Below are positions 43,061 through 51,203 of a DNA stretch of 64,000 bases, piece after piece. How positions within the stretch are numbered: the stretch's first letter is position 1; every line of letters begins with the position of its first letter. Where the stretch lies: positions 1 to 64,000 of the forward strand of contig NZ_BMOK01000003.1 of assembly GCF_014647035.1 (NCBI RefSeq), written 5' to 3'. The translations under genes were made by a program, and so were the position numbers. The notes beneath the pieces are model-generated. The model did not search any database. It was not told the origin of the DNA and saw only the letters and a program-made list of their open reading frames with translations. Source of the stretch: Sporolactobacillus putidus. Lineage in GTDB: Bacteria; Bacillota; Bacilli; Bacillales; Sporolactobacillaceae.

Positions 43061-43603
43061 ATGGATGGATTAACAGAAAAAAAAATAGAATCAACGGAAA
43101 TTTTTAAAGGAAGGGTCGTTCATCTTCTGGTTGACAAAGTCGGCCTTCCGAACGGCAATGACGCGACGAGAGAAGTTGTCAGGCATCCCGGCGCCGTGGC
43201 AATTATAGCGGTCACTGAAGATGAGAAAATGCTGCTCGTCAGACAGTATCGCTATCCTCTTGACAAAATTATCTATGAAATTCCGGCGGGCAAACTCGAA
43301 CCGGGAGAAAATCCTGACGATTCGGCTATGCGTGAACTGGAAGAAGAAACAGGACATCAGTGCGAGCAGTTGGAACGGATCGCTTCATTCTATTCTTCAC
43401 CCGGGTTTTCCGATGAACTGCTGAACATCTATTTTACCAATACGTTGACAAATGGAAGGCAGCATCTTGACGACGACGAGTTTCTTGAAGTCTATGCGGT
43501 TGACCTGGGCGAAGCCGTTCAAATGGTTCGCGATCATCGCATTGCCGATGCGAAAACGGTCTATGCCGTCCAATACATGCAGCTTAAGGCCATGCAAAAA
43601 TAA
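43061..43603 (+). CDS. nudF: ADP-ribose pyrophosphatase
   Basis: This 180-residue Nudix enzyme hydrolyses ADP-ribose to AMP and ribose-5-phosphate. The Nudix box is GKLEPGENPDDSAMRELEEETGH (about 85-107), and SFYSSPGFSDELLNIYFT marks the ADP-ribose group. Its place ahead of spoIIM and fur matches the Bacillus locus. The upstream repeat copy 2 ends 30 bp before the ATG, so the promoter may lie within or next to the repeat. Confidence 0.93.
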   Translation: MDGLTEKKIESTEIFKGRVVHLLVDKVGLPNGNDATREVVRHPGAVAIIAVTEDEKMLLVRQYRYPLDKIIYEIPAGKLEPGENPDDSAMRELEEETGHQCEQLERIASFYSSPGFSDELLNIYFTNTLTNGRQHLDDDEFLEVYAVDLGEAVQMVRDHRIADAKTVYAVQYMQLKAMQK

Positions 43604-43721
43604 TAGGTTTGCTAAAGAACCGGCTGGATAAAATCTCTTCCTCCCCGGGCATAGCTTTCTCGGAGAATCATAGAATAGATTATCGTTTCTATTTGAGAGA
43701 ATCCGGGCGGGAGGTTCTGAA

Positions 43722-44354
43722 ATGATCGGGCAGAGGATTAAAAAGATTGTTTTTGAGCACGTCAAAGAATACTTATCGCTTTACACATTCGTGACCGGAC
43801 TGTTTCTGATGGGCATTATATTCGGGGCGATTGTCGTGAATAGTCTCTCCTATGGATCGAAGAGCGATCTGCTCCATTATCTTCAGCAGTTCTTTGGGGA
43901 ACTGTCACGGGGACAAATTGCAGATCCGGGCCTTTTGTTCAAGGAGAGCCTGCTTAACGGCCTGCAGTATCTTGGGCTGATCTTTCTATTAGGGCTTTCG
44001 ATAATAGGGCTTCCGATTATTTTCCTGCTTGTTTTTGTCAAGGGTATGGTTCTAGGATTTACGGTTGGTTTCCTTGTCAGCCAGCTGGGTCTGCACGGTT
44101 TTCTTGCTTCAATGGTGAGTGTCTTTCCACAGAACCTGCTGATCATGCCCAACTATTTGTTCCTTGCGGTCATTTCTGTGGCATTTTCCCTGAAGATTAT
44201 CCGTCAGCTGCTGGTGAAAAAGCGCAATGACCCGATTCTCCCCCAGTTTGTCGGCTACGGAATAACTTTTGCGGGTTCGGTTGTCGTTCTGGCCGCGGCA
44301 TCCAGTTATGAAGCGTATATTTCACCAGCACTTATACGCCTTTTTATTCCGTAA
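43722..44354 (+). CDS. spoIIM: Stage II sporulation protein M
   Basis: This 210-residue membrane protein has five or six helices. With SpoIID and SpoIIP it forms the DMP machine that drives engulfment of the forespore. Typical segments are YTFVTGLFLMGIIFGAIVVN, KGMVLGFTVGFLVSQLGLHGFL and FPQNLLIMPNYLFLAVISVAFS. ATG has GGGAGG. In Bacillus it is controlled by sigma-E; no clear sigma-E promoter was found here. Confidence 0.95.
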   Translation: MIGQRIKKIVFEHVKEYLSLYTFVTGLFLMGIIFGAIVVNSLSYGSKSDLLHYLQQFFGELSRGQIADPGLLFKESLLNGLQYLGLIFLLGLSIIGLPIIFLLVFVKGMVLGFTVGFLVSQLGLHGFLASMVSVFPQNLLIMPNYLFLAVISVAFSLKIIRQLLVKKRNDPILPQFVGYGITFAGSVVVLAAASSYEAYISPALIRLFIP

Positions 44355-44485
44355 TGAATTTGAGAGATTAAATATGAGAATGGGTTAAACAAATGATAAT
44401 GTGAATTTACTCCACGGCGGTTTACCGATTCATTTTCCTTTCTCAAAATAAAATGATTTCAATTTAAAAATTAGTTTATTTAAAA

Positions 44486-44514
44486 TTGACACCCGATTTG
44501 ATAAGGATTATAAT
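44486..44514 (+). promoter_or_regulatory. Consensus sigma-A promoter of fur with a Fur/PerR-type box
   Basis: TTGACA (44486-44491), 17 bp, TATAAT (44509-44514) is a full consensus. TGATAAGGATTATAA (44499-44513) covers the -10 and matches both the Fur (TGATAATNATTATCA) and PerR (TTATAATNATTATAA) 7-1-7 boxes at 12 of 14 positions. In B. subtilis fur is PerR-repressed; autoregulation is also possible. Confidence 0.8.
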
Positions 44515-44544
44515 TCTTCTGTGATCATGCCGGGAGGGATTTGT

Positions 44545-45045
44545 ATGGAAGGTCGGATCAATCGAATCAAGAAACAGCTTCATGCACAAAAGTATAAGCT
44601 GACACCTCAGCGTGAAGCAACAGTGAGAGTTTTGCTTGAAAATGAACAAGATCATCTCAGTGCTGAAGATGTTTACCTCCTCGTGAAAGAAAAGGCACCT
44701 GAAATCGGTCTGGCCACCGTGTACCGGACACTTGAACTATTAACCGAACTGAAAGTTGTTGACAAGATAAATTTTGGAGACGGTGTCTCACGCTACGATC
44801 TGCGGCAGGAGGGCGCCAACCATTTTCATCATCATCTGGTTTGCATCGAATGCGGCGCAGTGGACGAGATACAGGAAGATCTCCTTGGCGATGTGGAAAA
44901 ACTCGTGGAGCGCCGGTGGCACTTTAAAGTAAAGGATCATCGCCTGACTTTTCACGGCATCTGTCATCGGTGTCTGGAGAAACGTGAGGCTGAGAACAGG
45001 CAGGATCATGAAAATGAGCTGGAACATGAAGTGGAAAAAGTATAA
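44545..45045 (+). CDS. fur: Ferric uptake regulator Fur
   Basis: This 166-residue metal-responsive repressor has a winged helix (KLTPQREATVRVLLENEQDHLSAEDVYLLVKEK, GLATVYRTLELLTEL). The metal sites are in HFHHHLVCIECGAVDEI, the second CxxC-type ligand GICHRCLEK, and the acidic C-terminus. ATG 44545 follows GGGAGGG; the longer frame would start at the predicted +1. PerR and Zur share the fold, but this gene's place beside yqzK and xerD marks it as fur. Confidence 0.93.
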   Translation: MEGRINRIKKQLHAQKYKLTPQREATVRVLLENEQDHLSAEDVYLLVKEKAPEIGLATVYRTLELLTELKVVDKINFGDGVSRYDLRQEGANHFHHHLVCIECGAVDEIQEDLLGDVEKLVERRWHFKVKDHRLTFHGICHRCLEKREAENRQDHENELEHEVEKV

Positions 45046-45086
45046 CAGCGATCGGCGAAAATATAAATCGAGCCGAGTAGCGTATC

Positions 45087-45144
45087 GAACGAGGCAGTCT
45101 GAACAAAAAGAGCAGGCTGTTTTTTCATTTGTTCTGCCTCGATC
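45087..45144 (+). terminator. Terminator region after fur with two alternative stems
   Basis: CAGTCTG (45095-45101) and CAGGCTG (45113-45119) form a stem followed by six T. The outer arms GAGGCAG (45091-45097) and CTGCCTC (45134-45140) could form a competing stem followed by GATCTTTTCT. Confidence 0.7.
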
Positions 45145-45322
45145 TTTTCTAATTTAATCAGAACAGATACAATTGTAGCATGCAGGCAATGACCGCAATC
45201 CGAGCCAAAACCCGTTATTGAAAAATGCAGTCTCCGCCGGTATGTTTTCAGGCACTTAAGGCATATCCATATAAGTGAATCCTCTTAAGTAGGATAAGCC
45301 GTGCTGATGAGGTGAACGGAAG

Positions 45323-45574
45323 GTGAGAGAGTATCTGCAAATGACTCTGCGGATCTGGAAAATGCTGACGCTTTTCATAGTGCTGACGGCTGCTTTTTAT
45401 TTCGGACTCGCCTGGGTGGACAGGCAGCAGGCAAATTTTCATCGCTATGATGAACCGGGCGGTGGTGCGGTTAGAGTCAGCCTCCAGCAGCCGGCGGCGG
45501 GCCGCGGAAATTTTGAGAACAGGACTTGGGATTTTTGGGCACGGATCTTTGAATTTTTGCGAGACGGAGAATGA
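45323..45574 (+). CDS. yqzK: YqzK/DUF4227 family protein
   Basis: This 83-residue protein has one N-terminal membrane helix (about 11-29), then an extracytoplasmic RYDEPGGGAVRV stretch and a Trp/Phe-rich tail. It is the family found between fur and xerD in Bacillales. GTG start with GAGGTGA at seven bases. Its stop overlaps the xerD ATG (ATGA). Function unknown. Confidence 0.8.
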   Translation: MREYLQMTLRIWKMLTLFIVLTAAFYFGLAWVDRQQANFHRYDEPGGGAVRVSLQQPAAGRGNFENRTWDFWARIFEFLRDGE

Positions 45575-46470
45575 GGGACATGCAGGAGAAGCTGAACGAG
45601 TTTCTGGACGGGCTAAAACATGAACGCGGGCTTTCAGTGAATACGCTGGTAGCCTACCGCAGGGATCTTGCACAATATATAAATTTTCTGAATGACGAAG
45701 CCGGGTGTCATTTATGGTCGCAGGTCACGGAAGTTGACGTGATGAAGTATCTTTACTGGCTGAAGGACAAAGGCAGCGCTCCGGCGACACTGGCCCGAAA
45801 AGCAGCTGCGGTTCGCGGTTTTCACCGTTTTCTGTTGAGAAATCACCAGACGGATCGTGATCCGTCATACGCCATGGAAGTACCCAAGGTCGAGCAGAAG
45901 CTTCCCCAAATCCTTTCAGTGAGTGCGGTTGAAACACTGCTTGGCGCTCCGGATGAAGAGACCGAATCGGGGTGCAGGGATCGCGCGATGCTGGAATTGT
46001 TATACGCGACCGGCATGCGGGTAAGCGAACTCGTCCTGCTGGACCTCGATGATCTGAATCTGTCTATGGGTTTTGTCCGCTGCAGCACGGGCAAAGGAAG
46101 CGAACGCGTCATTCCTCTCGGCAGGCAGGCGCGTCAGACCATGAAAACCTACATAACAGAAGTACGGAAAAGAGTGAATGGTTTTCAGGATGAACAAGCG
46201 CTCTTTCTTAATCGTCAGGGACGCCGGATAACGAGACAGGGCTTCTGGAAACTTCTCAAACAGTATGCAAGGCAAACGGGAATCGGAGAATCACTGTCTC
46301 CGGAAACGCTGCGGCATTCACTGGAAGCACATATGCTTGAAAACGGAGCGGATCCCGAATCAGTGGAAGAGTTGATGGGCCGCATGGACAAACTGGCTTC
46401 TCAAAGGTACCCGCGTCCGGCGAAACAACGGCTGAAGGACGTTTATGCGCGCTTCCATCCCCGTGCCTGA
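45571..46470 (+). CDS. xerD: XerD-locus tyrosine recombinase with altered catalytic residues
   Basis: This 299-residue protein is collinear with XerD, has the SAM-like core-binding domain (about 1-95) and ends in YARFHPRA as XerD does. Arg150 (TGMRVSE), Lys175 (GKG), Arg248 (LRH) and Tyr280 are kept. The histidine of SPHxLRH is Glu245, and the His/Trp of LGH is Arg271 (MGRMDKLASQRY). These correspond to E. coli His244 and His270. The locus order fur-yqzK-xerD is normal, so this is the XerD orthologue by position, but strand cleavage should be impaired. Confidence 0.9.
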   Translation: MRDMQEKLNEFLDGLKHERGLSVNTLVAYRRDLAQYINFLNDEAGCHLWSQVTEVDVMKYLYWLKDKGSAPATLARKAAAVRGFHRFLLRNHQTDRDPSYAMEVPKVEQKLPQILSVSAVETLLGAPDEETESGCRDRAMLELLYATGMRVSELVLLDLDDLNLSMGFVRCSTGKGSERVIPLGRQARQTMKTYITEVRKRVNGFQDEQALFLNRQGRRITRQGFWKLLKQYARQTGIGESLSPETLRHSLEAHMLENGADPESVEELMGRMDKLASQRYPRPAKQRLKDVYARFHPRA

Positions 46471-46511
46471 CAGCTTTTTGACCAAAAAAAGAAAACAAAT
46501 GGAGTGGAAAG

Positions 46512-47333
46512 ATGAAGATGAACCAGGTTGAAGACGTTATTGAAGTCGTACGGGCAATGACCCGGCAAAATCCTAAGATCGGACTGATTCTCGGATCGGG
46601 GCTGGGCGATATCGCTGAGGATATGACGCATGCTGACCGAATTCCCTATCAAACGCTGCCCCACTTTCCGGAACCGACCGTTAAAGGGCATAAAGGGCAG
46701 TTTGTGATCGGTCAATTGGAAGGACAAAATGTTATGGCGATGCAGGGACGTTATCATCACTATGAAGGTTATTCCCTTAGGCAGGTCTCCTTTCCAGTGC
46801 GCGTCATGAAGGCTCTGGGAGTCGAGAACCTGATTGTAACTAATGCTGCCGGCGGAATCAACACGGATTTTCATCCCGGGGATCTCATGCTGATTCGCGA
46901 TCATATCAATATGCTTGGCGGAAGCCCGCTGATCGGACCCAATAATGAAAATGAGGGACCTCGTTTCCCCGACATGTCCGCACCCTATAATCCCGCTTTG
47001 ATCGATTTGGGAAAAAGGGCAGCCTCTTCACTTGGCATCGGCATTCAGGAGGGTGTTTATCTTGCGACCCATGGCCCCCAGTATGAAACACCGGCGGAAA
47101 TTCGGATGATGCGTACCCTTGGTGCGGACGCAGTCGGCATGTCGACCGTGCCGGAAGTCATTGCAGCCAACCACGCGGGCCTGAAAGTCCTCGGTATTTC
47201 GTGTATCACGAACATGGCAAGCGGTATCCTGAACAAGCCGCTTTCTCATGCCGAAGTCATCGATACGGCGAATCGCGTGAAAGAAGATTTCACAAGACTG
47301 GTGAAAAAAATTGTGCGGCATATTGGTTCCTGA
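46512..47333 (+). CDS. Purine nucleoside phosphorylase, trimeric type
   Basis: This 273-residue phosphorylase of the PupG/PunA (low-molecular-mass, trimeric) group has GLILGSGLGDIAEDM, the phosphate site GRYHHYEGY, NAAGGINTDFHPGDLMLIRDHIN, GVYLATHGPQYETPAEIRMMRTLGADAVGMSTVPEVIAA with the purine-binding Glu, and the CITNMASGI motif with Asn. It follows xerD directly; the deoB gene that separates them in Bacillus is missing. DeoD at 36.6 kb is the second phosphorylase. Confidence 0.93.
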   Translation: MKMNQVEDVIEVVRAMTRQNPKIGLILGSGLGDIAEDMTHADRIPYQTLPHFPEPTVKGHKGQFVIGQLEGQNVMAMQGRYHHYEGYSLRQVSFPVRVMKALGVENLIVTNAAGGINTDFHPGDLMLIRDHINMLGGSPLIGPNNENEGPRFPDMSAPYNPALIDLGKRAASSLGIGIQEGVYLATHGPQYETPAEIRMMRTLGADAVGMSTVPEVIAANHAGLKVLGISCITNMASGILNKPLSHAEVIDTANRVKEDFTRLVKKIVRHIGS

Positions 47334-47565
47334 GAAAACAGTTTTAACGATCTGAAAAGCTGTTTATCTCTCCACTGTTTTTTTCTTTTCTGAATCACCC
47401 CTTGTTATTTTGCGGAAAAGCAGCCGGACCCTCGGTCTGCAAAGATTCAAAGATGGTACGGGGAGAGCCTGTTTATTAACGCGATAATAGGCCGTTGAGT
47501 GATGGTATTCACATAGTGAATAGATCATAATGGTGCAACGGTTACCAATAAAAAAGAAGTATACG

Positions 47566-47592
47566 TCCTGCCTTGGCAGGATCTTTTTTTTT
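47566..47592 (+). terminator. Intrinsic terminator upstream of dacF
   Basis: TCCTGCC (47566-47572) and GGCAGGA (47575-47581) are followed by a run of nine T. It lies in the 329-bp gap between the phosphorylase and dacF. The rest of the gap has no ORF. Confidence 0.85.
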
Positions 47593-47604
47593 CTATTCTT
47601 TGTC

Positions 47605-47634
47605 CGTATAAAAGATCCGATTGTGGAAAAAATA
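47605..47634 (+). promoter_or_regulatory. Putative sigma-F promoter of dacF-spoIIA
   Basis: The -10 GGAAAAAATA (47625-47634) fits GGNRANAHTR at every position. The -35 CGTATA (47605-47610) fits WGCATA at four of six, with a 14-bp spacer. In B. subtilis dacF is read by sigma-F/sigma-G from this position. Confidence 0.65.
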
Positions 47635-47662
47635 GTGAAGATAATAGCGAGGAGGTAGATTC

Positions 47663-48835
47663 ATGAAGGCATTTTCAGCATGTTTGATTTGCGCGGTGCT
47701 GCTTTTCACCGCGCTTGTTCCGGCAGCAGCAGCTTCTGTGCAGACCGCCGGAACACCGGCTGAGAAGGTTCAACAGGTGAAGTCGGCCATTGTCATCGAA
47801 GAGGAAACGGGAAAAGTGCTCTATCAGATGAACGCAGACAAGGAACTGCCGCCTGCAAGCATGACGAAAATAATGACGCTTTTATTGATTTTTAAGGCGC
47901 TGAGTCGGCATCAGATTTCATTGAATGAGAAGGTAACGGTCAGCGAGCATGCTGCGTCCATGGGAGGGTCGCAGGTTTTTCTTGAACCTGGGGAAACAAT
48001 GACCGTTGACGAGATGCTCAAAGCGATCGCTATTGCGTCAGGAAACGATGCATCGGTGGCGATGGCCGAGTATATCAGCGGATCTGAAAAAGCGTTTGTA
48101 CAGAAGATGAATCAGGAAGCGAAATCGTTGGGATTAACGCACACGACATTCCAGAATCCGACGGGACTCCCGGTGCGGGATCATTATACGAGCGCACATG
48201 ATATGGCCATCATGGCCCGCGAGCTTGCCCGGTATGATCAGGTTTTTCACTATACCTCCAAATATGAGGACTACCTTCGTCAGAACACAGATAAGAAGTT
48301 TTGGCTGGTCAACACAAATAAACTGATCAAAACGTATCCGGGTGCGGACGGATTGAAAACAGGTTTTACGAATGAGGCGCAATACTGTCTCACTGCGACG
48401 GCTAAGCGAAACGGCATGAGAGTGATTGCTGTTATCATGGGCGCGCCTTCCCCAAAAGAAAGGAATAAGGAAATAGCAGGGCTGATGGACGAAGCGTTTG
48501 CCAATTATACGACTAAGCAGATACTTGGAAAAAATATAGCAGTTGCTTCAGCCAAAGTGAATAAAGGTGATCATGGCCAGGTTCCTATTGTCACCGGAAA
48601 TTCTGCCGTTCTGCTCTTAAAGAAGGGGGAGAGCGCGAACGGGCTTCAGAAAAAAGTCGACATATCGCGTCCGCTTCAGGCGCCTATCAAGGCGGGAACA
48701 GTTGTTGGCTACTACACAATCAGTAAACACAATCAGGTCATCTCCAAAACGCCTTTGATTGTAAAGGAAAACATTAAAAGAGCGTCCTGGTGGCAGCTTT
48801 TTAAGCGAAGCGCCGGATCAATTTTGGTGCATTGA
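47663..48835 (+). CDS. dacF: D-alanyl-D-alanine carboxypeptidase DacF
   Basis: This 390-residue penicillin-binding protein has a signal peptide (cleavage after about AAAAS at 29). The active-site SxxK motif is ASMTKIMT, the SxN motif SGNDASVAMAE and the KTG motif LKTGFTNEA. A C-terminal beta domain and a basic amphipathic anchor (KENIKRASWWQLFKRS) follow. It trims the peptide stem of forespore peptidoglycan and regulates cross-linking of spore cortex. Its position before spoIIAA identifies it as DacF. Confidence 0.95.
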   Translation: MKAFSACLICAVLLFTALVPAAAASVQTAGTPAEKVQQVKSAIVIEEETGKVLYQMNADKELPPASMTKIMTLLLIFKALSRHQISLNEKVTVSEHAASMGGSQVFLEPGETMTVDEMLKAIAIASGNDASVAMAEYISGSEKAFVQKMNQEAKSLGLTHTTFQNPTGLPVRDHYTSAHDMAIMARELARYDQVFHYTSKYEDYLRQNTDKKFWLVNTNKLIKTYPGADGLKTGFTNEAQYCLTATAKRNGMRVIAVIMGAPSPKERNKEIAGLMDEAFANYTTKQILGKNIAVASAKVNKGDHGQVPIVTGNSAVLLLKKGESANGLQKKVDISRPLQAPIKAGTVVGYYTISKHNQVISKTPLIVKENIKRASWWQLFKRSAGSILVH

Positions 48836-48880
48836 GTGAAAACGCGAGATTTGCTGATTGAGCACTAGTTCTGTCAGCGG

Positions 48881-48908
48881 GAAGGAACATTAAGAACGGG
48901 TAGAGAAA
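48881..48908 (+). promoter_or_regulatory. Putative sigma-H promoter of the spoIIA operon
   Basis: GAAGGAACA (48881-48889) matches RWAGGANNT at eight of nine. After 14 bp, AGAAA (48904-48908) matches HGAAT at four of five. The spoIIA operon is sigma-H dependent in B. subtilis. Confidence 0.5.
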
Positions 48909-48992
48909 AGAACAACTAGTAAAATTGTTTCATAGCAGCTGAATGAGTTGCAGCTAAGAAATAAGGTTTGACAGGGAGAGGAGAGAGTCATA

Positions 48993-49343
48993 TTGAGTTT
49001 ACAAATTGATTTGGAAGTCAAAAACGGTGTGCTCTGTATCCGGCTCGCAGGGGAACTTGACCATCATACGGCAGATGAACTTCGGGAAAGGGTCAACGCG
49101 GTAATGGAGGAAGAAGTGGTTCATCATATCTTGCTGAATCTTGGAAGTCTGACATTTATGGACAGTTCAGGCCTCGGGGTGATTCTCGGCCGTTATAAGA
49201 AGATTGTCGGTCTTGGCGGCGAGATGGTCGTCTGCTCGATTTCGCCGGACGTTCGCCGGCTGTTTGAGTTGAGCGGAATGTTTAAAATCATCCGTCTTGA
49301 AATGGATGAAGAATATGCTCTGCATACCCTGGGGGTGGCATGA
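48993..49343 (+). CDS. spoIIAA: Anti-anti-sigma factor SpoIIAA
   Basis: This 116-residue STAS-domain protein, in its unphosphorylated form, releases sigma-F from SpoIIAB in the forespore. The [17 protein letters not shown] start and the phosphorylated Ser in [15 protein letters not shown] (first Ser of SSG) are intact, as is the C-terminal LGVA. TTG start behind GGGAGAGGAGAG. It shares an operon with spoIIAB and sigF; the stop codon is followed immediately by the spoIIAB start. Confidence 0.96.
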   Translation: MSLQIDLEVKNGVLCIRLAGELDHHTADELRERVNAVMEEEVVHHILLNLGSLTFMDSSGLGVILGRYKKIVGLGGEMVVCSISPDVRRLFELSGMFKIIRLEMDEEYALHTLGVA

Positions 49344-49784
49344 ATGAAAAACGAGATGTCGCTTTCTTTTTCAGCAGTCAGTGAAAATGAATCCTTTGCC
49401 CGTGTGACGGTGGCAGCTTTCGTGGCCCAGCTTGATCCGACTTTGGACGAGCTGACGGAAATCAAGACGGTTGTATCGGAAGCGGTCACAAACTGCATTA
49501 TTCATGGCTATGAAAACAGCGGAAAAGGTCTGGTGAAAATTACTGCTCAGCTTGAAGACGGGACCGTCAGATTAAGCGTTCATGACGACGGGGTCGGGAT
49601 AAAGGATGTTGAGCAGGCCAAGCAGCCGCTCTTTACAACGAAGCCGGAACTGGAAAGGTCAGGAATGGGATTTACGATTATGGAAAATTTCATGGATCAT
49701 GTGGCGGTGGAAACAGAGGAAGGAAAGGGAACGACCCTTATCATGACGAAGGAAATTATCCATAATAAAGCGGTTTGCAAGTAG
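49344..49784 (+). CDS. spoIIAB: Anti-sigma-F factor / Ser kinase SpoIIAB
   Basis: This 146-residue GHKL-family kinase binds sigma-F and phosphorylates SpoIIAA. It has the N-box [11 protein letters not shown], the G1 box [14 protein letters not shown], and [12 protein letters not shown] (G2). Length and motifs match the family. It starts at the base after the spoIIAA stop. Confidence 0.96.
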   Translation: MKNEMSLSFSAVSENESFARVTVAAFVAQLDPTLDELTEIKTVVSEAVTNCIIHGYENSGKGLVKITAQLEDGTVRLSVHDDGVGIKDVEQAKQPLFTTKPELERSGMGFTIMENFMDHVAVETEEGKGTTLIMTKEIIHNKAVCK

Positions 49785-49796
49785 GGAGACATGCTT

Positions 49797-50555
49797 ATGG
49801 AGCTTGATCGGAAAATTGGAGCGAAGGAGCCGTTGCTGGACGACGGAGAAGTTAAGACACTGATTAAGCGCAGCCAGTCGGGAGATCATGAGGCACGCGA
49901 TCAGCTTGTGAAGAGGAATATGAGACTCGTCTGGTCGGTCGTTCAGCGGTTTATCAACCGGGGTTACGAACCGGATGACCTGTTTCAGATCGGCTGTATC
50001 GGGCTGCTGAAGTCGGTCGACAAATTCGATCTATCTTTTGATGTCAAGTTCTCGACTTATGCGGTACCGATGATCATCGGCGAAATTCAGCGTTTCATAA
50101 GAGATGACGGTGTGGTTAAGGTCAGTCGTTCGCTGAAGGAAACCGGGATCAAAGTCAGAAAAAAACGTGACGAATTATCGAAGAAGCTTGGCCGGAATCC
50201 GACGATCGGTGAGCTGTCCGATGCGCTCGATCTATCTCCTGAAGACATTGTGCTTTCTCAGGAAGCGATCCGGGCGCCTTCATCCATTCATGAAACAGTC
50301 TTCGAAAATGACGGTGATCCGATTACTATTCTAGATCAGATTTCAGATGCAGAAAGCGGAAAGTGGTTTGATAAGATGGTGATCCGGGAAGCGGTGGAAC
50401 ATCTTGATGAACGGGAAAAGCTGATCGTATATCTCCGTTATTATAAAGATCAGACACAGACAGAGGTCGCTGCGCGTCTCGGAATTTCCCAGGTTCAGGT
50501 TTCCCGGCTTGAAAAAAAAATACTTGAGGAAATCAAAAGTCAGATGGCTGAATAG
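49797..50555 (+). CDS. sigF: Sporulation sigma factor SigF
   Basis: This 252-residue forespore sigma factor has region 2 (RNMRLVWSVVQRFINRGYEPDDLFQIGCIGLLKSVDKFD), region 3 and region 4 with the HTH QTEVAARLGISQVQVSRLEK. Start ATG 49797 is eight bases from GGGAG; ATG 49791 is closer to the SD. It is the last gene of spoIIA. An intrinsic terminator (50578-50606) separates it from spoVAC. Confidence 0.96.
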   Translation: MELDRKIGAKEPLLDDGEVKTLIKRSQSGDHEARDQLVKRNMRLVWSVVQRFINRGYEPDDLFQIGCIGLLKSVDKFDLSFDVKFSTYAVPMIIGEIQRFIRDDGVVKVSRSLKETGIKVRKKRDELSKKLGRNPTIGELSDALDLSPEDIVLSQEAIRAPSSIHETVFENDGDPITILDQISDAESGKWFDKMVIREAVEHLDEREKLIVYLRYYKDQTQTEVAARLGISQVQVSRLEKKILEEIKSQMAE

Positions 50556-50577
50556 CCATTCATCTTTTCAAAAGTTA

Positions 50578-50606
50578 TCCGGCCTCAAAAAGGGGCCGGA
50601 TTTTTT
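50578..50606 (+). terminator. Intrinsic terminator after sigF
   Basis: TCCGGCC (50578-50584) and GGCCGGA (50594-50600) are followed by six T. Confidence 0.92.
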
Positions 50607-50672
50607 AGCTTTTTTTGAACGGTGATTCAAAATCACTTAAAAAAATTCTTGGTTGATTAATTTAGATGGCCT

Positions 50673-50701
50673 GCATATTTTTCAGCATCTGTCAGATACT
50701 A
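50673..50701 (+). promoter_or_regulatory. Putative sigma-G promoter of the spoVA operon
   Basis: GCATA (50673-50677), 17 bp, GATACTA (50695-50701) fits the sigma-G pattern GHATR-N17/18-CATNNTA with one mismatch. The spoVA operon is a sigma-G operon in Bacillus. Confidence 0.5.
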
Positions 50702-50737
50702 AATCTCAGCAGTTCCAGAAAGGAGCTTGATGAGTCT

Positions 50738-51187
50738 ATGCTAAATGATCCGAAAAATTACAGCGAGAATATTAAACCCTTTCAACCAAAAATTCCATAT
50801 TTCATGAATTGCCTGAAGGCCTTTCTTGTCGGCGGGTTTATTTGTCTCGCGGGCCAATGTTTCCAAACTTTGTATATCTCTTTATTTCATTTTACAAAAC
50901 AAACGGCCGGCGATCCGACCGCTGCCACGCTCATTCTCATTTCTTCGTTGATGACCGGATTCGGCTTCTACGATAAACTTGCCCGCTTTGGCGGGGCGGG
51001 CTCGATCGTGCCGGTCACTGGATTTGCCAATTCAATAACCAGTGCGGCCTTAGAACACAAAAATGAAGGTGTCGTTCTCGGAATTGCAACCAATCTCTTT
51101 TCACTTGCCGGTGCCGTGATTGTCTTCGGGGTTGTTTCTGCGGCCGTACTGGGCATGATACGTCTCTTTATTGAGCAGATTTTTTAA
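50738..51187 (+). CDS. spoVAC: Stage V sporulation protein AC
   Basis: This 149-residue membrane protein has three or four helices. SpoVAC acts as a mechanosensitive channel for release and uptake of calcium dipicolinate in the spore inner membrane. It carries NCLKAFLVGGFICLAGQ, GFGFYDKLARFGGAGSIVPVTGFANSITSAALEHK and GVVLGIATNLFSLAG. The longer frame runs over the predicted promoter; the ATG at 50738 is preferred although AAAGGAG is 12 bases away. Confidence 0.95.
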   Translation: MLNDPKNYSENIKPFQPKIPYFMNCLKAFLVGGFICLAGQCFQTLYISLFHFTKQTAGDPTAATLILISSLMTGFGFYDKLARFGGAGSIVPVTGFANSITSAALEHKNEGVVLGIATNLFSLAGAVIVFGVVSAAVLGMIRLFIEQIF

Positions 51188-51203
51188 AGAGGAGGGAATG
51201 CCG

